Shown: piece after piece, positions 27,165 through 36,127 of the stretch
Position numbering within the stretch: the first letter of the stretch is position 1
Layout of the letters: each line of letters begins with the position of its first letter
Assembly: GCA_031551695.1 (NCBI GenBank)
Contig: JAVBNG010000009.1
Coordinates: forward strand, 1-64,000
DNA length: 64,000 bases
Source: JAAYCI01 sp031551695
GTDB taxonomy: Bacteria; Bacillota; Clostridia; Oscillospirales; Ruminococcaceae
Direction of reading: 5' to 3'
Program-made: the position numbers and the translations under genes
Notes under the pieces: generated by a model
The model's input: only the letters and a program-made list of their open reading frames with translations
Told to the model about the DNA's origin: nothing
The model's database searches: none

Positions 27165-27192
27165 ATTATACCTAAAATCTGACATTGTGCAA
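27165..27192 (-). promoter_or_regulatory. Predicted promoter for cheA operon
   Basis: Minus strand TTGCAC (27187-27192), 16-base spacer, TATAAT (27165-27170), 63 bases before cheA. The -35 is weak, the -10 perfect. Confidence 0.55.
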
Positions 27193-27292
27193 CATTTTCT
27201 CCCTTTAACGTGCCGATTTTCATAAAAATAACGGCTTTTGGAAGGCTCCTCGCAGTTTATTCCGGGAAGGACTGTTCATTTTTTGGCGGAAG

Positions 27293-27301
27293 TGGTAAAA
27301 T
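27293..27301 (+). promoter_or_regulatory. Weak extended -10 ahead of the FliK-like gene
   Basis: TGG-TAAAAT at 27293-27301, 42 bases before the gene; no clear -35. Confidence 0.3.
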
Positions 27302-27343
27302 AGTCAAAATAACGATTTGCGCTTTTTTACCAAGGAGCCCCGT

Positions 27344-28828
27344 ATGGCAGACGTCCTGAAAATCAGCACGCCACTGGTGGAACGTGCGCCTGTGAACGCT
27401 TCCCGCCCGGCTGTCGACTCTTCCGAGCCGTTCAACCTGGTGGACGCTTCGCGCGTGATGCAGCCGCATGATGCCAGCGAGCTGCTGCAACAAAACACAG
27501 GCTTTTTGCCCCAGGACGAAGCGCCGAAGATTTTGGCGGACCTGCTCAAGGACCCCGCCGTCACCGTGGGCATCATGCGCAGCCTATACATGCTGCAGGA
27601 AGTAGTGGGCCTTTTGGCCGCGGGCAACACCACCCTTACGGAAGAAATCGAGCAGCTGTTCCAACAGCTGATGGTGGCCCCGGAGGACATTGCCGGCGAG
27701 TTGCAGCGCCAGGAAAACAGCACCACCCTTTTCAAAGGCGAAATTTTCGACCAACTGCGCAACCTGCTGGCCGCTGCTGCGGAAGCCCCGGTGGTGCAAA
27801 CCACCCAAAACGCGCAAATTGCCCCGGTTGCACAGCAAACGGGCCAAAACCTGCAAACGGACATCGGCATGCTGCTGAAAAGCATCAACGCCTCCATGTC
27901 CCAAACGGACGCCCTCCAGTCCGTCGCCAACAATTTGCAGTATATCGCGGACAATGTGAGCGAAAAAAGCCCCCTGTCGGGCAAGCTGCAAACCATCATC
28001 CAGGGCCTGCGCGCGCCGGACGCCGCCGAAAATTTCTCCACCCTGAAAAAAGAAGTGCAGGGCGTGCTGCCCGAGGTGGAGTCGAATCTGATGTTCACGC
28101 CGCAGATGGAAAAGGTGCTGCCCCTTGTCACCTACAACCTCTCTCGTTTCAACGACAACGAAAGCTTTGTGCACGACGCTTTGCGCCAGCTGCTCACCCA
28201 CCTGCCGGAGGCGGACCGCGACGAATTTGCGGCAAAGCTGGCCCAGTTCATGATGAAATTCTCCGGCCCGGACGGCGCCAAGGCCGCCCGCGCTGAGGAA
28301 GACGACAGCAAGGTGATGGATGTCATCGCCAAGATCATCGGCCGCGAGGCCGACAGCGAAGATTTGGAAATGGTGACAGGCGATAAAATGCTGAAGATTG
28401 TGCACAGCATTTTATCCAGCCCGTCCAACTTCACACCCCTGCTTCACTTCATCGTGCCGGTGGACTATCAGGACGTGAAGGCCTTTGCCGAAATATGGAT
28501 AGACCCCAACGCCGAGGAGGACACCGGCGGCAAACGCGGCGGCGTGGCCGACAACAGCCACATGCTCATGGTGTTCGATGTGGAAGACATCGGCCGGTTC
28601 GAGGCAGAGCTCTATGTGCAGGAAAAGCGCATCGCCATGAACCTGCTGTGCCCGCCGGCCTATGTGGAGCAGTTCCAGTCCATCGGCCCTGCCATCCGCC
28701 GCGCGGTGGAGCGCACGGGCTACTCCTTCGAAGCCATCAATATCGACAGGCTGGAACGCACCCACAGTCTTATGGATGTGTTCACAGACCTGCCCAGCAA
28801 AAGGACGGGTATCGATGTCAAAGTCTGA
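27344..28828 (+). CDS. Protein with FliK-like C-terminal domain
   Basis: 494 residues, start ATG 27344 with AAGGAG. The first 370 residues are helical and polar, with Gln/Asn-rich stretches near 155-180, and match nothing I recognise. The last 90 residues (VFDVEDIGRFEAELYVQ, then CPPAYVEQFQSIGPAIRRAVERTGYSFEAINI) have the pattern of the flagellar hook-length control C-terminal domain. The next gene is an FlhB C-terminal homologue that overlaps it by 14 bases, and FliK-C binds FlhB-C in flagella, which supports the call. No other export-apparatus genes are here, so it may be a motility regulator rather than a true ruler. Confidence 0.6.
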   Translation: MADVLKISTPLVERAPVNASRPAVDSSEPFNLVDASRVMQPHDASELLQQNTGFLPQDEAPKILADLLKDPAVTVGIMRSLYMLQEVVGLLAAGNTTLTEEIEQLFQQLMVAPEDIAGELQRQENSTTLFKGEIFDQLRNLLAAAAEAPVVQTTQNAQIAPVAQQTGQNLQTDIGMLLKSINASMSQTDALQSVANNLQYIADNVSEKSPLSGKLQTIIQGLRAPDAAENFSTLKKEVQGVLPEVESNLMFTPQMEKVLPLVTYNLSRFNDNESFVHDALRQLLTHLPEADRDEFAAKLAQFMMKFSGPDGAKAARAEEDDSKVMDVIAKIIGREADSEDLEMVTGDKMLKIVHSILSSPSNFTPLLHFIVPVDYQDVKAFAEIWIDPNAEEDTGGKRGGVADNSHMLMVFDVEDIGRFEAELYVQEKRIAMNLLCPPAYVEQFQSIGPAIRRAVERTGYSFEAINIDRLERTHSLMDVFTDLPSKRTGIDVKV

Positions 28829-29180
28829 CAAGGACTCCCCAAACGCAAAACGCAACAAGGCCGTCGCCCTGCGCTACAACACCGACGAGGACTCCGCCCC
28901 TGTGGTGGTGGCCTCGGGCTACGGCACCGTTGCGGACCGCATCATCGGCATTGCCGAGGAAAAGGGCATTCCCGTGTTCAAAGACGACTCCGCAGCCTCC
29001 ATGCTGTGTATGCTGGAGGTAGGCCGCAGCATCCCGCCGGACCTGTACGAGGTCATTGCCACCATTTACACCCAAATCATCACCATGTCCCGCGACATCA
29101 AGCAGACGAAAGCGGCGGCGGCTTCGGGCAACCTGGCCAACGCCGAGCGCCTGCGCCGCAGCGTTACCGGGCAGGATTAA
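28815..29180 (+). CDS. Orphan FlhB C-terminal domain protein
   Basis: 121 residues corresponding only to the cytoplasmic switch domain of FlhB/YscU export proteins: AVALRY, APVVVASGYGTVADRIIGIAEEKGIP, then EVGRSIPPDLYEVIATIY. No membrane segments. The position of the autocleavage motif NPTH reads KRNKA, so self-cleavage is not expected. A 30-residue C-terminal Ala-rich helix is added. The start overlaps the FliK-like stop. Similar FlhX/YlqH proteins exist in Firmicutes; their role is poorly defined. Confidence 0.8.
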   Translation: MSKSDKDSPNAKRNKAVALRYNTDEDSAPVVVASGYGTVADRIIGIAEEKGIPVFKDDSAASMLCMLEVGRSIPPDLYEVIATIYTQIITMSRDIKQTKAAAASGNLANAERLRRSVTGQD

Positions 29181-29210
29181 GCCCGCGCCGCCCGCGCCGG
29201 AAACTAACAC

Positions 29211-29239
29211 TTGTGTAAAACCCGCGCATCCGTTATAAT
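29211..29239 (+). promoter_or_regulatory. Predicted sigma-A promoter for comFB-pilZ-ftsA-like unit
   Basis: TTGTGT (29211-29216), 17-base spacer, TATAAT (29234-29239), 88 bases before the ComFB gene. Confidence 0.65.
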
Positions 29240-29327
29240 GTGTGCGCGTGGGCCCCGGGCAAAAAAGGCGTGGCGGCGGAAAACCCGCCTGACCACGCCC
29301 CGCGCCCGCCGGCCGGAAGGAGGCAGG

Positions 29328-29609
29328 ATGGTACGCAATTACACCGAAACCGTTGCCGAAAACGCCCTGCGGGACGAGCTTTCCCACAATGCGGAAAAGT
29401 ACAGGGACATGTGCCAGTGCTCTTCCTGCCAGGCCATCATTTTATCTACCGCACTGAACATGCTGCCGCCGTTTTATGTCTCCAGCAAGCGGGGCGAGGT
29501 GTTCGGCGAATATCAGGATAAAAACCCCCAAAGCCACGCGGACGTCAGCATGGCCATCATGCACGGCATCAACAAACTGGTTGAAACGGACCCCCACAGC
29601 CATGAATGA
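29328..29609 (+). CDS. ComFB-family protein
   Basis: 93 residues, ATG 29328 after AAGGAGG. Matches the small late-competence ComFB family: N-terminal ENALRDEL helix, MCQCSSCQAIILSTALNMLPPFYVSS around residues 28-53 with three Cys, and a C-terminal helix ending in a His-rich DPHSHE. Cyanobacterial relatives have been reported to bind cyclic nucleotides; that activity is not demonstrable here. Adjacent to a PilZ gene, which would fit second-messenger signalling. The stop overlaps an ATG of the next frame, but the pilZ start used lies 27 bases further on. Confidence 0.82.
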   Translation: MVRNYTETVAENALRDELSHNAEKYRDMCQCSSCQAIILSTALNMLPPFYVSSKRGEVFGEYQDKNPQSHADVSMAIMHGINKLVETDPHSHE

Positions 29610-29635
29610 AGCGCAATCTGCAACGGAGTGAAACT

Positions 29636-30346
29636 ATGCTGCCTGTCTCATCGGATTACCTCGGCGCCTCTACGGAAGTCCGCTCTTTGGCGAACAACGC
29701 CGTTCTGGCCACGGGCAAAATTATCAAAATCGACCATGACGCCATTGAAATTGCCGCCGAGCGCGGCAATTTCATGCAGCTGTTGCAGTATAAAATGACG
29801 GTGAAGCTTTACGTGCGCGGCAAAACAGACGCCCAGCAAATGGTGGTGCTGGCGGGCGTGGTGTACCTGTCCACCGGCAACTTCCTGCGCATTGAAGAAG
29901 TGAAAACCATCGACGAATTTGAACGGCGCGGCGCTTTCCGTGTCAATTCCATCGGCGAGGGCAAGCTGTATCCCCTGCTGAACGAGCAGCAGCGCGCCCA
30001 GTACGAAGCACGCCTGCAAAGTATGTACCCCACCGACGCAAAACAGCTTTTGTCGCGGGAATATGTAGACGTGCGCGTGATGGACATCAGCCTCACAGGC
30101 GTGCGCATCGCCTCGCGGGTGCCGCTGTCGGCCCTGGAGCGCTACCGCCTGGACTATGCTCCCCTGAAGGCCGTCATGAATTTCTCGCTGCGCTTGCAGC
30201 GGCTCATCCACATGCCCGGCGGCACCGAGCATTATGGTTGCTCCTTCTACGACATGAGCAACTTTGAAAAAGACCTGCTGGTGCGAGATTTGTTCCAAAT
30301 GCAACGAATGGAAAAAAACCGGATGAACAGCAAGCTTACCATTTAA
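29636..30346 (+). CDS. PilZ-domain protein
   Basis: 236 residues. The start ATG 29636 has GGAGTG upstream; the in-frame ATG 29606 lacks a ribosome site. Residues 1-105 form a YcgR-N/flagellar-brake-like beta domain. The PilZ part begins with the c-di-GMP arginine motif ERRGAFRVN near 101-109 and has DISLTGVRI near 147-155, so both binding motifs (RxxxR and D/NxSxxG) are present. The likely role is c-di-GMP-dependent control of motility. It lies just before the FtsA-like gene. Confidence 0.85.
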   Translation: MLPVSSDYLGASTEVRSLANNAVLATGKIIKIDHDAIEIAAERGNFMQLLQYKMTVKLYVRGKTDAQQMVVLAGVVYLSTGNFLRIEEVKTIDEFERRGAFRVNSIGEGKLYPLLNEQQRAQYEARLQSMYPTDAKQLLSREYVDVRVMDISLTGVRIASRVPLSALERYRLDYAPLKAVMNFSLRLQRLIHMPGGTEHYGCSFYDMSNFEKDLLVRDLFQMQRMEKNRMNSKLTI

Positions 30347-30376
30347 AGCACAGGACGAACGAAGGGAGCACGGCCA

Positions 30377-32374
30377 GTGGCAAACGCTTCACCGCAAAGC
30401 GAAGACACCATCTTTAGCCTGGACATCGGCACGCGCAGCATCACGGGCATCGTGGGCCACCTCGAAGGTGGCTTGTTCCATGTGGACGCCTGTGAAAGCG
30501 TGCCCCACGCCCGGCGTTCCATGATAGACGGCCAAATTGAGGACATCGGCCAAGTGGCGCTGGTTGGCGGCCTTGTGAAGCAAAAGCTGGAGGCGGCCCT
30601 CGGCTGCGAATTGACCAAAGTCTCTGTGGCGGCGGCCGGCCGCGCGCTGAAAACTTTCCGCGCACAGGCGGCGGTGGATCTGAGCCCCGCGCTGCCTGTG
30701 ACCGCCCAGCAGGTATACGAGCTGGAAAGCACCGCCGTGAATGAGGCGCGCGCCCTGCTTGGCGCAGGTGAGGCGGCCGAAAATTATTACTGTGTGGCCT
30801 ACTCCGTGGTGCGATACCATCTGGACGGCTACCCCTTCGGCAATATCGTGGGCCACTGCGGCAAGCTTGCCGAGGTGGAAATCATCGCCACCTTCCTGCC
30901 AACGGAAGTGGTGGGCAGCCTGCAGCGCTGCATGGAGATGCTGGGCCTTGAAATAGACACGTTTACCCTGGAGCCCATCGCCGCTATGCGGGCCGTCATC
31001 CCGCAGGATGTGCGTTTGCTCAACCTCGCTTTGGTGGACGTTGGCGCCGGCACATCGGATATCGCCCTCTCCCGCGACGGCACCGTTGCGGGCTACACCA
31101 TGGCCACCATGGCGGGCGACGAAGTGACGGAGGCCATCATCAAACGTTTCCTTGTAGATTTTGAAACGGCCGAAGCAATGAAAACCACATTGACCGAGGG
31201 CGGCACCGTGCAATATACCGACATTCTGGGCAAGGAGCGCACGCTGCCCGCCGCCGACGTGATGGCCGCCGTCGACCTTTCTGTGGACCTTCTGGCCAAG
31301 ACCATCGCGGACAAAACCTTTGCGTGCAACGACGGCCCGCCAACGGCCATGTTTTTGGTGGGCGGCGGCAGTAAAACCCCGGGCCTTGTACCGAAGCTGG
31401 CGGAAAAGCTGGCCCTGGAGGAAGACCGCATCGCCCTTGGCGGCACCAGCTTCAAGGGCAACGTGGAGGCGGCGGACGATGCCCTGCGCGGCCCTGAATA
31501 CGCAACGCCTTTGGGCATTGCGCTGCTCTCGGCGGACAGCCTCGCCTCCGGCGGCGCCTTCGTGCACATCAATGGCCGCAAGGTACGCCTGTTCGCGGGC
31601 CACACCCCCAGCGTGATGGACGCCCTTTTGATGAGCGGCTACCGCTATTCCGACCTGATGGGCCGCCACGGCCGCACCCTCACCTTTACGCTGAACGGCG
31701 AAAAGAAAACGATCCGCGGCGGCGGCTACACCGTGGCCGAGGTGACGCTGAACGGCCACCCGGCCGCCCTCACCTCGCCCGTTGCCAACGGCGACGTGCT
31801 GGACATCACCCCCGCCGCCTCCGGCGAAGACGCCGCCATCTCCATCGCCCGGCTTTGCGAAAACGTGTGCCCAAGCGCAACCGCGTTGGTGAACGGCGTG
31901 CCCGCCCCGCCGGACTATATGGTGGCGGAATTCGACGATGTGGAGATTTTGCCACCGGCTGCAGAAGAACCGGCACAGGATGCGCCGGAAACAGAGGAAG
32001 AAACTGTGGCGGAGGCTGCCGAAGAAATGCCGCCGGAGCCAGCAGCGGCACCCGGATTCGCCAAACCGGACACAAAAAAAACCGCTCCCACCGCGCCAAC
32101 CGAAAGCACTCGCGTCGGCGAAGCCGACGCAATTGCCGCGGCGCAGCCGCCGCCTCAGCCCCTGCACATCACCCTGAACGGCCGCCGCCTCGCCCTTCCG
32201 CCAAAAATCGGCGGCGGGGCGCACACCCTGGCCGACATGCTTCCGCTGGTGGATATCGACCCCGCGAACACGGAAGGCCGCCTTCTGCTGCAGGTGAACG
32301 GCACTGCCGGCGCCATCGCAGATGTGCTGAAAAATGACGATGATATATCTATTATCTGGGAGGGAAATGCCTAA
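30377..32374 (+). CDS. Large FtsA/PilM-like ATPase with C-terminal beta-grasp-like modules
   Basis: 665 residues from GTG 30377 (GGGAG eight bases upstream). Residues 1-375 are an FtsA/PilM-type actin-fold: phosphate 1 SLDIGTRSITGIV, a 1C subdomain, phosphate 2 ALVDVGAGTSDIAL, adenosine motif FLVGGGSKTPGL. After it come LTFTLNGEKKTI and HITLNGRRLALP segments, each resembling small beta-grasp folds, separated by an acidic Pro/Glu linker near 530-590. Related ~700-residue FtsA-like proteins occur in Clostridia beside, not within, the main division cluster. No terminal amphipathic membrane helix is obvious. Its place between PilZ and CheV suggests a cytoskeletal scaffold for motility or pili, but this is inference. 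Confidence 0.8.
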   Translation: MANASPQSEDTIFSLDIGTRSITGIVGHLEGGLFHVDACESVPHARRSMIDGQIEDIGQVALVGGLVKQKLEAALGCELTKVSVAAAGRALKTFRAQAAVDLSPALPVTAQQVYELESTAVNEARALLGAGEAAENYYCVAYSVVRYHLDGYPFGNIVGHCGKLAEVEIIATFLPTEVVGSLQRCMEMLGLEIDTFTLEPIAAMRAVIPQDVRLLNLALVDVGAGTSDIALSRDGTVAGYTMATMAGDEVTEAIIKRFLVDFETAEAMKTTLTEGGTVQYTDILGKERTLPAADVMAAVDLSVDLLAKTIADKTFACNDGPPTAMFLVGGGSKTPGLVPKLAEKLALEEDRIALGGTSFKGNVEAADDALRGPEYATPLGIALLSADSLASGGAFVHINGRKVRLFAGHTPSVMDALLMSGYRYSDLMGRHGRTLTFTLNGEKKTIRGGGYTVAEVTLNGHPAALTSPVANGDVLDITPAASGEDAAISIARLCENVCPSATALVNGVPAPPDYMVAEFDDVEILPPAAEEPAQDAPETEEETVAEAAEEMPPEPAAAPGFAKPDTKKTAPTAPTESTRVGEADAIAAAQPPPQPLHITLNGRRLALPPKIGGGAHTLADMLPLVDIDPANTEGRLLLQVNGTAGAIADVLKNDDDISIIWEGNA

Positions 32375-32418
32375 AAGGCCGCCTTGTGGGCCGCATGGAA
32401 AAAGAACTGAAAAAAAAC

Positions 32419-32447
32419 TGGAAAAAAGTACAGATTGATGTTATACT
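32419..32447 (+). promoter_or_regulatory. Predicted promoter for cheV
   Basis: TGGAAA (32419-32424), 17-base spacer, TATACT (32442-32447) with TGT before it (extended -10). Confidence 0.5.
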
Positions 32448-32478
32448 TTTAACGTCATCAGCTTAGGGAGGCATTGAT

Positions 32479-33402
32479 TTGAGTACGCATACTGACATCT
32501 TGCTGGAAAGCGGCACCAACGAACTGGAGATTTTGGAGTTCATGCTGGAAGGCAAACGCTACGGCATTAACGTTTCCAAGGTAAAGGAAATCATGAAGGC
32601 GTGCCCGGTGAACGCCATGCAGAAATCTCATCCCGATGTGGAGGGGGTTTTCAAGCCGCGCGACGAAGTCATCACCGTGGTAAACCTTGCCCACCACCTG
32701 AAGCTTGCCCCCAGCAAAAACCCCGAGCAGGACATTTTTATCATCACCAATTTCAGCGAGGAAACCTACGCCTTCCACGTGCACGAGGTGGTGGGCATCA
32801 ACCGCATCTCCTGGAACAAGCTTCAAAAGCCGGACGAGATCATCTACGGCGGCGAAGACGGCGTGGCCACTGCCATTGCCGAATTCCAGGGCCGCCTCAT
32901 CACCATACTGGATTTTGAAAAAATCATCAGCGAGATTTGCCCGAATGTCGGCATCCAGCTGGACGATTTGGAGAGCCTTGGCCCCCGCGGCACCACCATG
33001 CACCCCATCCTCACGGTGGAGGATTCCATGCTGCTGGGCCGCATGGTGGTGGAAGGCCTTGAGCGCGCGGGCTACGGCAATATCACCCGGGCCAAAAACG
33101 GCCAGGAGGCGTGGGACTATCTGCTCTCCTGCGCGGCGGACACATCCGTTCCCGTTACAGAACACGTGGCCTGCATCATCACCGACATCGAGATGCCCCT
33201 GATGGACGGCCACCACCTCATCAAGCTCATCAAGGGGCATCCCCGCTTAAAAGACATCCCCGTCGTCATTTTCTCCTCCCTCATCAACGACCAGCTCATC
33301 GCCGCCGGCAAGGAGCTTGGCGCGTCCGGCCAGTTTGCCAAGCCCCACATTGCGGAAATGATCCGCTTTGTGGACGAGGTGTCTGCGGGAACCAACGCGT
33401 AG
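32479..33402 (+). CDS. cheV: Chemotaxis protein CheV
   Basis: CheW-receiver fusion used as adaptor and phosphate sink. 307 residues from TTG 32479, which follows AGGGAGG; no ATG fits. CheW domain 1-165 (FMLEGKRYGINVSKVKEIM, VINLAHHL-like VVNLAHHL, LITILDFEK). Receiver domain from about 175 (ILTVEDSMLLGRMV) with phospho-acceptor Asp in ITDIEMPLMDG and Lys in FAKPH. It forms a signalling partner for the CheA encoded at 24967-27102. Confidence 0.95.
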   Translation: MSTHTDILLESGTNELEILEFMLEGKRYGINVSKVKEIMKACPVNAMQKSHPDVEGVFKPRDEVITVVNLAHHLKLAPSKNPEQDIFIITNFSEETYAFHVHEVVGINRISWNKLQKPDEIIYGGEDGVATAIAEFQGRLITILDFEKIISEICPNVGIQLDDLESLGPRGTTMHPILTVEDSMLLGRMVVEGLERAGYGNITRAKNGQEAWDYLLSCAADTSVPVTEHVACIITDIEMPLMDGHHLIKLIKGHPRLKDIPVVIFSSLINDQLIAAGKELGASGQFAKPHIAEMIRFVDEVSAGTNA

Positions 33403-33460
33403 GCGCTATTTCGGCGGCAACCCGCTTTCTCTAAAAACCTTCAGCAGGAGTGTGCATTAC

Positions 33461-34690
33461 ATGGGAACAAACATTGTACGCCAGCCCATCATCGGCCCGG
33501 ACGGCGAGGCTGTCGCATACGAGCTTCTCTATGAAGACCACGGCGTATCACTGTATAACCAGCAGGACACGCTTGCCGCGTCCATGATTGAAGACTTTTT
33601 ACTGCAAATGGATTCCGGCCGTTTTCTGGACGGAAAAAAAGCTTTCATCACCTTCACGCCAAACCTGCTGGAAAAAGACATTCCGAAACTGTTCCGCCCG
33701 GAAGACCTGGTCATCCAGGTGGAGGACAGCATCCTTGTGCACCCGGTGGGCCTCAAACTGATTGAGCGCTACCAGCAAAGCGGCTTCCAGCTGGCCATCA
33801 AGGGCTTCGAATTTTCCAGCCGCTATTTTGCGGTGCTGGACATCGTCGACATCATCAAGCTGAACATGAACGTGCCGTCCCCGTCCATGAACAGCATCCT
33901 GGACATTGCAAACAGCTTCAAAAAAACCGTCATCGGCTACAACGTGAACTCGCAGGAGACCTACGACCTCACCAAAAGCTTCGGCATTCCCTACATGCAG
34001 GGTATCCGCGTGGCCGAAAGCATGTACACGCCCGTTGCGTCCATGGAACATTTGCAGTCTAACTTCTTTCAGCTCATCATCGCCATCACGAAGGACGACC
34101 CGGACCTTGATGAGATCTCCGCCATCATCTCCCGCGACGTCACTCTCACATTCAGCCTTTTAAAACTGGTAAACTCGGCTTATTTTGCCCTGCGCAACCC
34201 GGCCCGCAGCGTAAAGCAAGCGCTGGTGGTGCTGGGCGTGGGCCAGCTGAAACAGTGGGTATACCTGCTCAGCTTCAAAAACACGGAAGGCCGCATCCCC
34301 ACCGAGGTAATCAAAACCAGCTTTTTGCGCGGCCAGTTCGCCCAGGAACTGCTGCCCTTCACACACGACCTCACCATCAGCAAAAGCGAGGCCTATCTTA
34401 TGGGCATGTTCTCCACCCTGGGCCTGCTCATGGGCGTGGCGCTGGAAGATGCCATCACCCCGCTGCCCATTTCCGAGGACATCAAATCGGCACTGATCAA
34501 AAACGAAGGTCCCTGCGCCCCACTGTATGACCTTGTTGTGCGCTACGACAACGCCGATTTCAAAGGCATGGCCGAATGCGCCCATATCCTTGGCATTGAA
34601 GAAAACATTGTCAGCCAGAAATACCTGGAGAGCGCCGAGTATGTGAACCAGGTGTGGAACGATTTAATGTCCCCCTACTCGGCGGACTAA
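33461..34690 (+). CDS. EAL-HDOD signalling protein with degenerate EAL domain
   Basis: 409 residues from ATG 33461 (AGGAG upstream). Residues 1-200 are an EAL-type barrel in which the signature reads ELL (VAYELLYED). The downstream metal and catalytic acidic motifs are not recognisable, so phosphodiesterase activity is unlikely. Residues about 205-400 form an HDOD domain (ISAIISRDVTLTFSLLKLVNSAYFAL). This YuxH-type architecture occurs in motility and stress regulation, probably as a binding scaffold. It ends at a terminator, closing the signalling cluster. Confidence 0.88.
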   Translation: MGTNIVRQPIIGPDGEAVAYELLYEDHGVSLYNQQDTLAASMIEDFLLQMDSGRFLDGKKAFITFTPNLLEKDIPKLFRPEDLVIQVEDSILVHPVGLKLIERYQQSGFQLAIKGFEFSSRYFAVLDIVDIIKLNMNVPSPSMNSILDIANSFKKTVIGYNVNSQETYDLTKSFGIPYMQGIRVAESMYTPVASMEHLQSNFFQLIIAITKDDPDLDEISAIISRDVTLTFSLLKLVNSAYFALRNPARSVKQALVVLGVGQLKQWVYLLSFKNTEGRIPTEVIKTSFLRGQFAQELLPFTHDLTISKSEAYLMGMFSTLGLLMGVALEDAITPLPISEDIKSALIKNEGPCAPLYDLVVRYDNADFKGMAECAHILGIEENIVSQKYLESAEYVNQVWNDLMSPYSAD

Positions 34691-34710
34691 CGCCCCTTTA
34701 CTTGCTTTTC

Positions 34711-34747
34711 CGGCCCGCCCCTTTCATGGGGGCGGGCCGTGTATTTT
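34711..34747 (+). terminator. Terminator after the EAL-HDOD gene
   Basis: 11-bp GC stem CGGCCCGCCCC (34711-34721) with GGGGCGGGCCG (34729-34739), then GTATTTTG. The T-run is modest. Confidence 0.7.
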
Positions 34748-34806
34748 GTCTACAAATCCACGCCTTATTTTTCTACAAATCGACGATAGCCACACCGTGT
34801 AAATTG

Positions 34807-34815
34807 TGTTATAAT
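34807..34815 (+). promoter_or_regulatory. glyA promoter, extended -10
   Basis: TGT-TATAAT at 34807-34815, 45 bases before glyA; -35 weak. No riboswitch was seen in the leader. Confidence 0.6.
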
Positions 34816-34860
34816 GGGACCATCGTTTTGTTCATTAACGCGTTTTAGGAGGAGTAAAGC

Positions 34861-36108
34861 ATGTTTGACAACATTATCGACACGATTGGGTTTGTCACCG
34901 AGGTGGACAGCGAGGTCGGCAACGCAATGCGGCAAGAGCTCAACCGGCAGAAAAATAACATTGAGCTGATCGCGTCTGAAAACCTGGTTTCCCCCGCGGT
35001 GATGGCGGCAATGGGCTCGGCCCTGACGAACAAATACGCCGAAGGGTATCCCGGCAAGCGCTACTACGGCGGCTGCGAATATGTGGATATCGTGGAAAAT
35101 ATCGCCATTGAACGCGCCAAGGCACTGTTTGGCGCCGAGCACGCCAATGTCCAGCCACACTCCGGCGCCTCCGCCAACATCGGCGTGTATTTTGCGCTGC
35201 TGGAAGTGGGCGACACGGTGATGGGCATGAACCTGTCCCACGGCGGCCACCTTACTCACGGTTCCCCGGTCAACATGAGCGGCAAGTACTGGAACTTTGT
35301 GGAATACGGCGTGGGCGAAGACGAAAAAATCGACTATGACGCGCTGGAAGCCAAAGCCAAAGAGTGCAAGCCAAAGCTCATCGTGGCCGGCGGCTCCAAC
35401 TACTCCCGCACGCTGGACTTCCCCCGCTTCCGCAAAATTTGCGACGAAGTGGGCGCGCTTCTCATGGTGGATATGGCGCACATCGCGGGCCTTGTTGCCG
35501 CGGGCGTGCATCCGTCCCCGTTCCCGCTGGCGGACGTTGTTACCACCACCACCCACAAAACCCTGCGCGGCCCCCGCGGCGGCATGATTTTGTGCAAGGA
35601 AGAGCTGAAAGCGGCCATCAACAAGGCCATTTTCCCCGGCATACAGGGCGGCCCGCTGGAGCATATCATCGCCGCCAAGGCCGTGTGCTTCGCCGAGGCC
35701 ATGAAGCCGGACTTCAAAGCCTACCAGCAAAACGTGGTGAACAACGCCAAGTTCCTGGCAAGCGCTTTGATGGACAAGAAAATCAATATCGTCTCCGGCG
35801 GCACCGACAACCACCTGATGACCGTGGACCTGCGCGGCACCGACGTGACCGGCAAGGACCTGGAAGAACGCCTTGACTCGGTGCACATCACCGCCAACAA
35901 AAACACCGTGCCGAACGACCCCCAAAAGCCCTTCGTCACCAGCGGCGTGCGCATCGGCACCCCGGCCGTTACCACCCGCGGCTTTGGCGAGGCGGAAATG
36001 GGCGAGATTGCGAACATCATCTCGAACTGTGTGTTCAACTACGAAGCCACCAGGGACGCTTCCATGGCAAAGGTACACGAACTGACCGCAAAATATCCCA
36101 TCTACTAA
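34861..36108 (+). CDS. glyA: Serine hydroxymethyltransferase
   Basis: PLP enzyme converting serine and tetrahydrofolate to glycine and methylene-tetrahydrofolate. 415 residues. The PLP lysine is Lys233 in TTTTHKTLRGPRGG; also visible are NKYAEGYPGKRYYGG near 57, SGASAN near 101 and DMAHIAGLVAAG near 204. ATG 34861 with TAGGAGGAG upstream. Monocistronic, between two hairpins. Confidence 0.98.
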   Translation: MFDNIIDTIGFVTEVDSEVGNAMRQELNRQKNNIELIASENLVSPAVMAAMGSALTNKYAEGYPGKRYYGGCEYVDIVENIAIERAKALFGAEHANVQPHSGASANIGVYFALLEVGDTVMGMNLSHGGHLTHGSPVNMSGKYWNFVEYGVGEDEKIDYDALEAKAKECKPKLIVAGGSNYSRTLDFPRFRKICDEVGALLMVDMAHIAGLVAAGVHPSPFPLADVVTTTTHKTLRGPRGGMILCKEELKAAINKAIFPGIQGGPLEHIIAAKAVCFAEAMKPDFKAYQQNVVNNAKFLASALMDKKINIVSGGTDNHLMTVDLRGTDVTGKDLEERLDSVHITANKNTVPNDPQKPFVTSGVRIGTPAVTTRGFGEAEMGEIANIISNCVFNYEATRDASMAKVHELTAKYPIY

Positions 36109-36127
36109 GTTTTTATCATAACACCGC

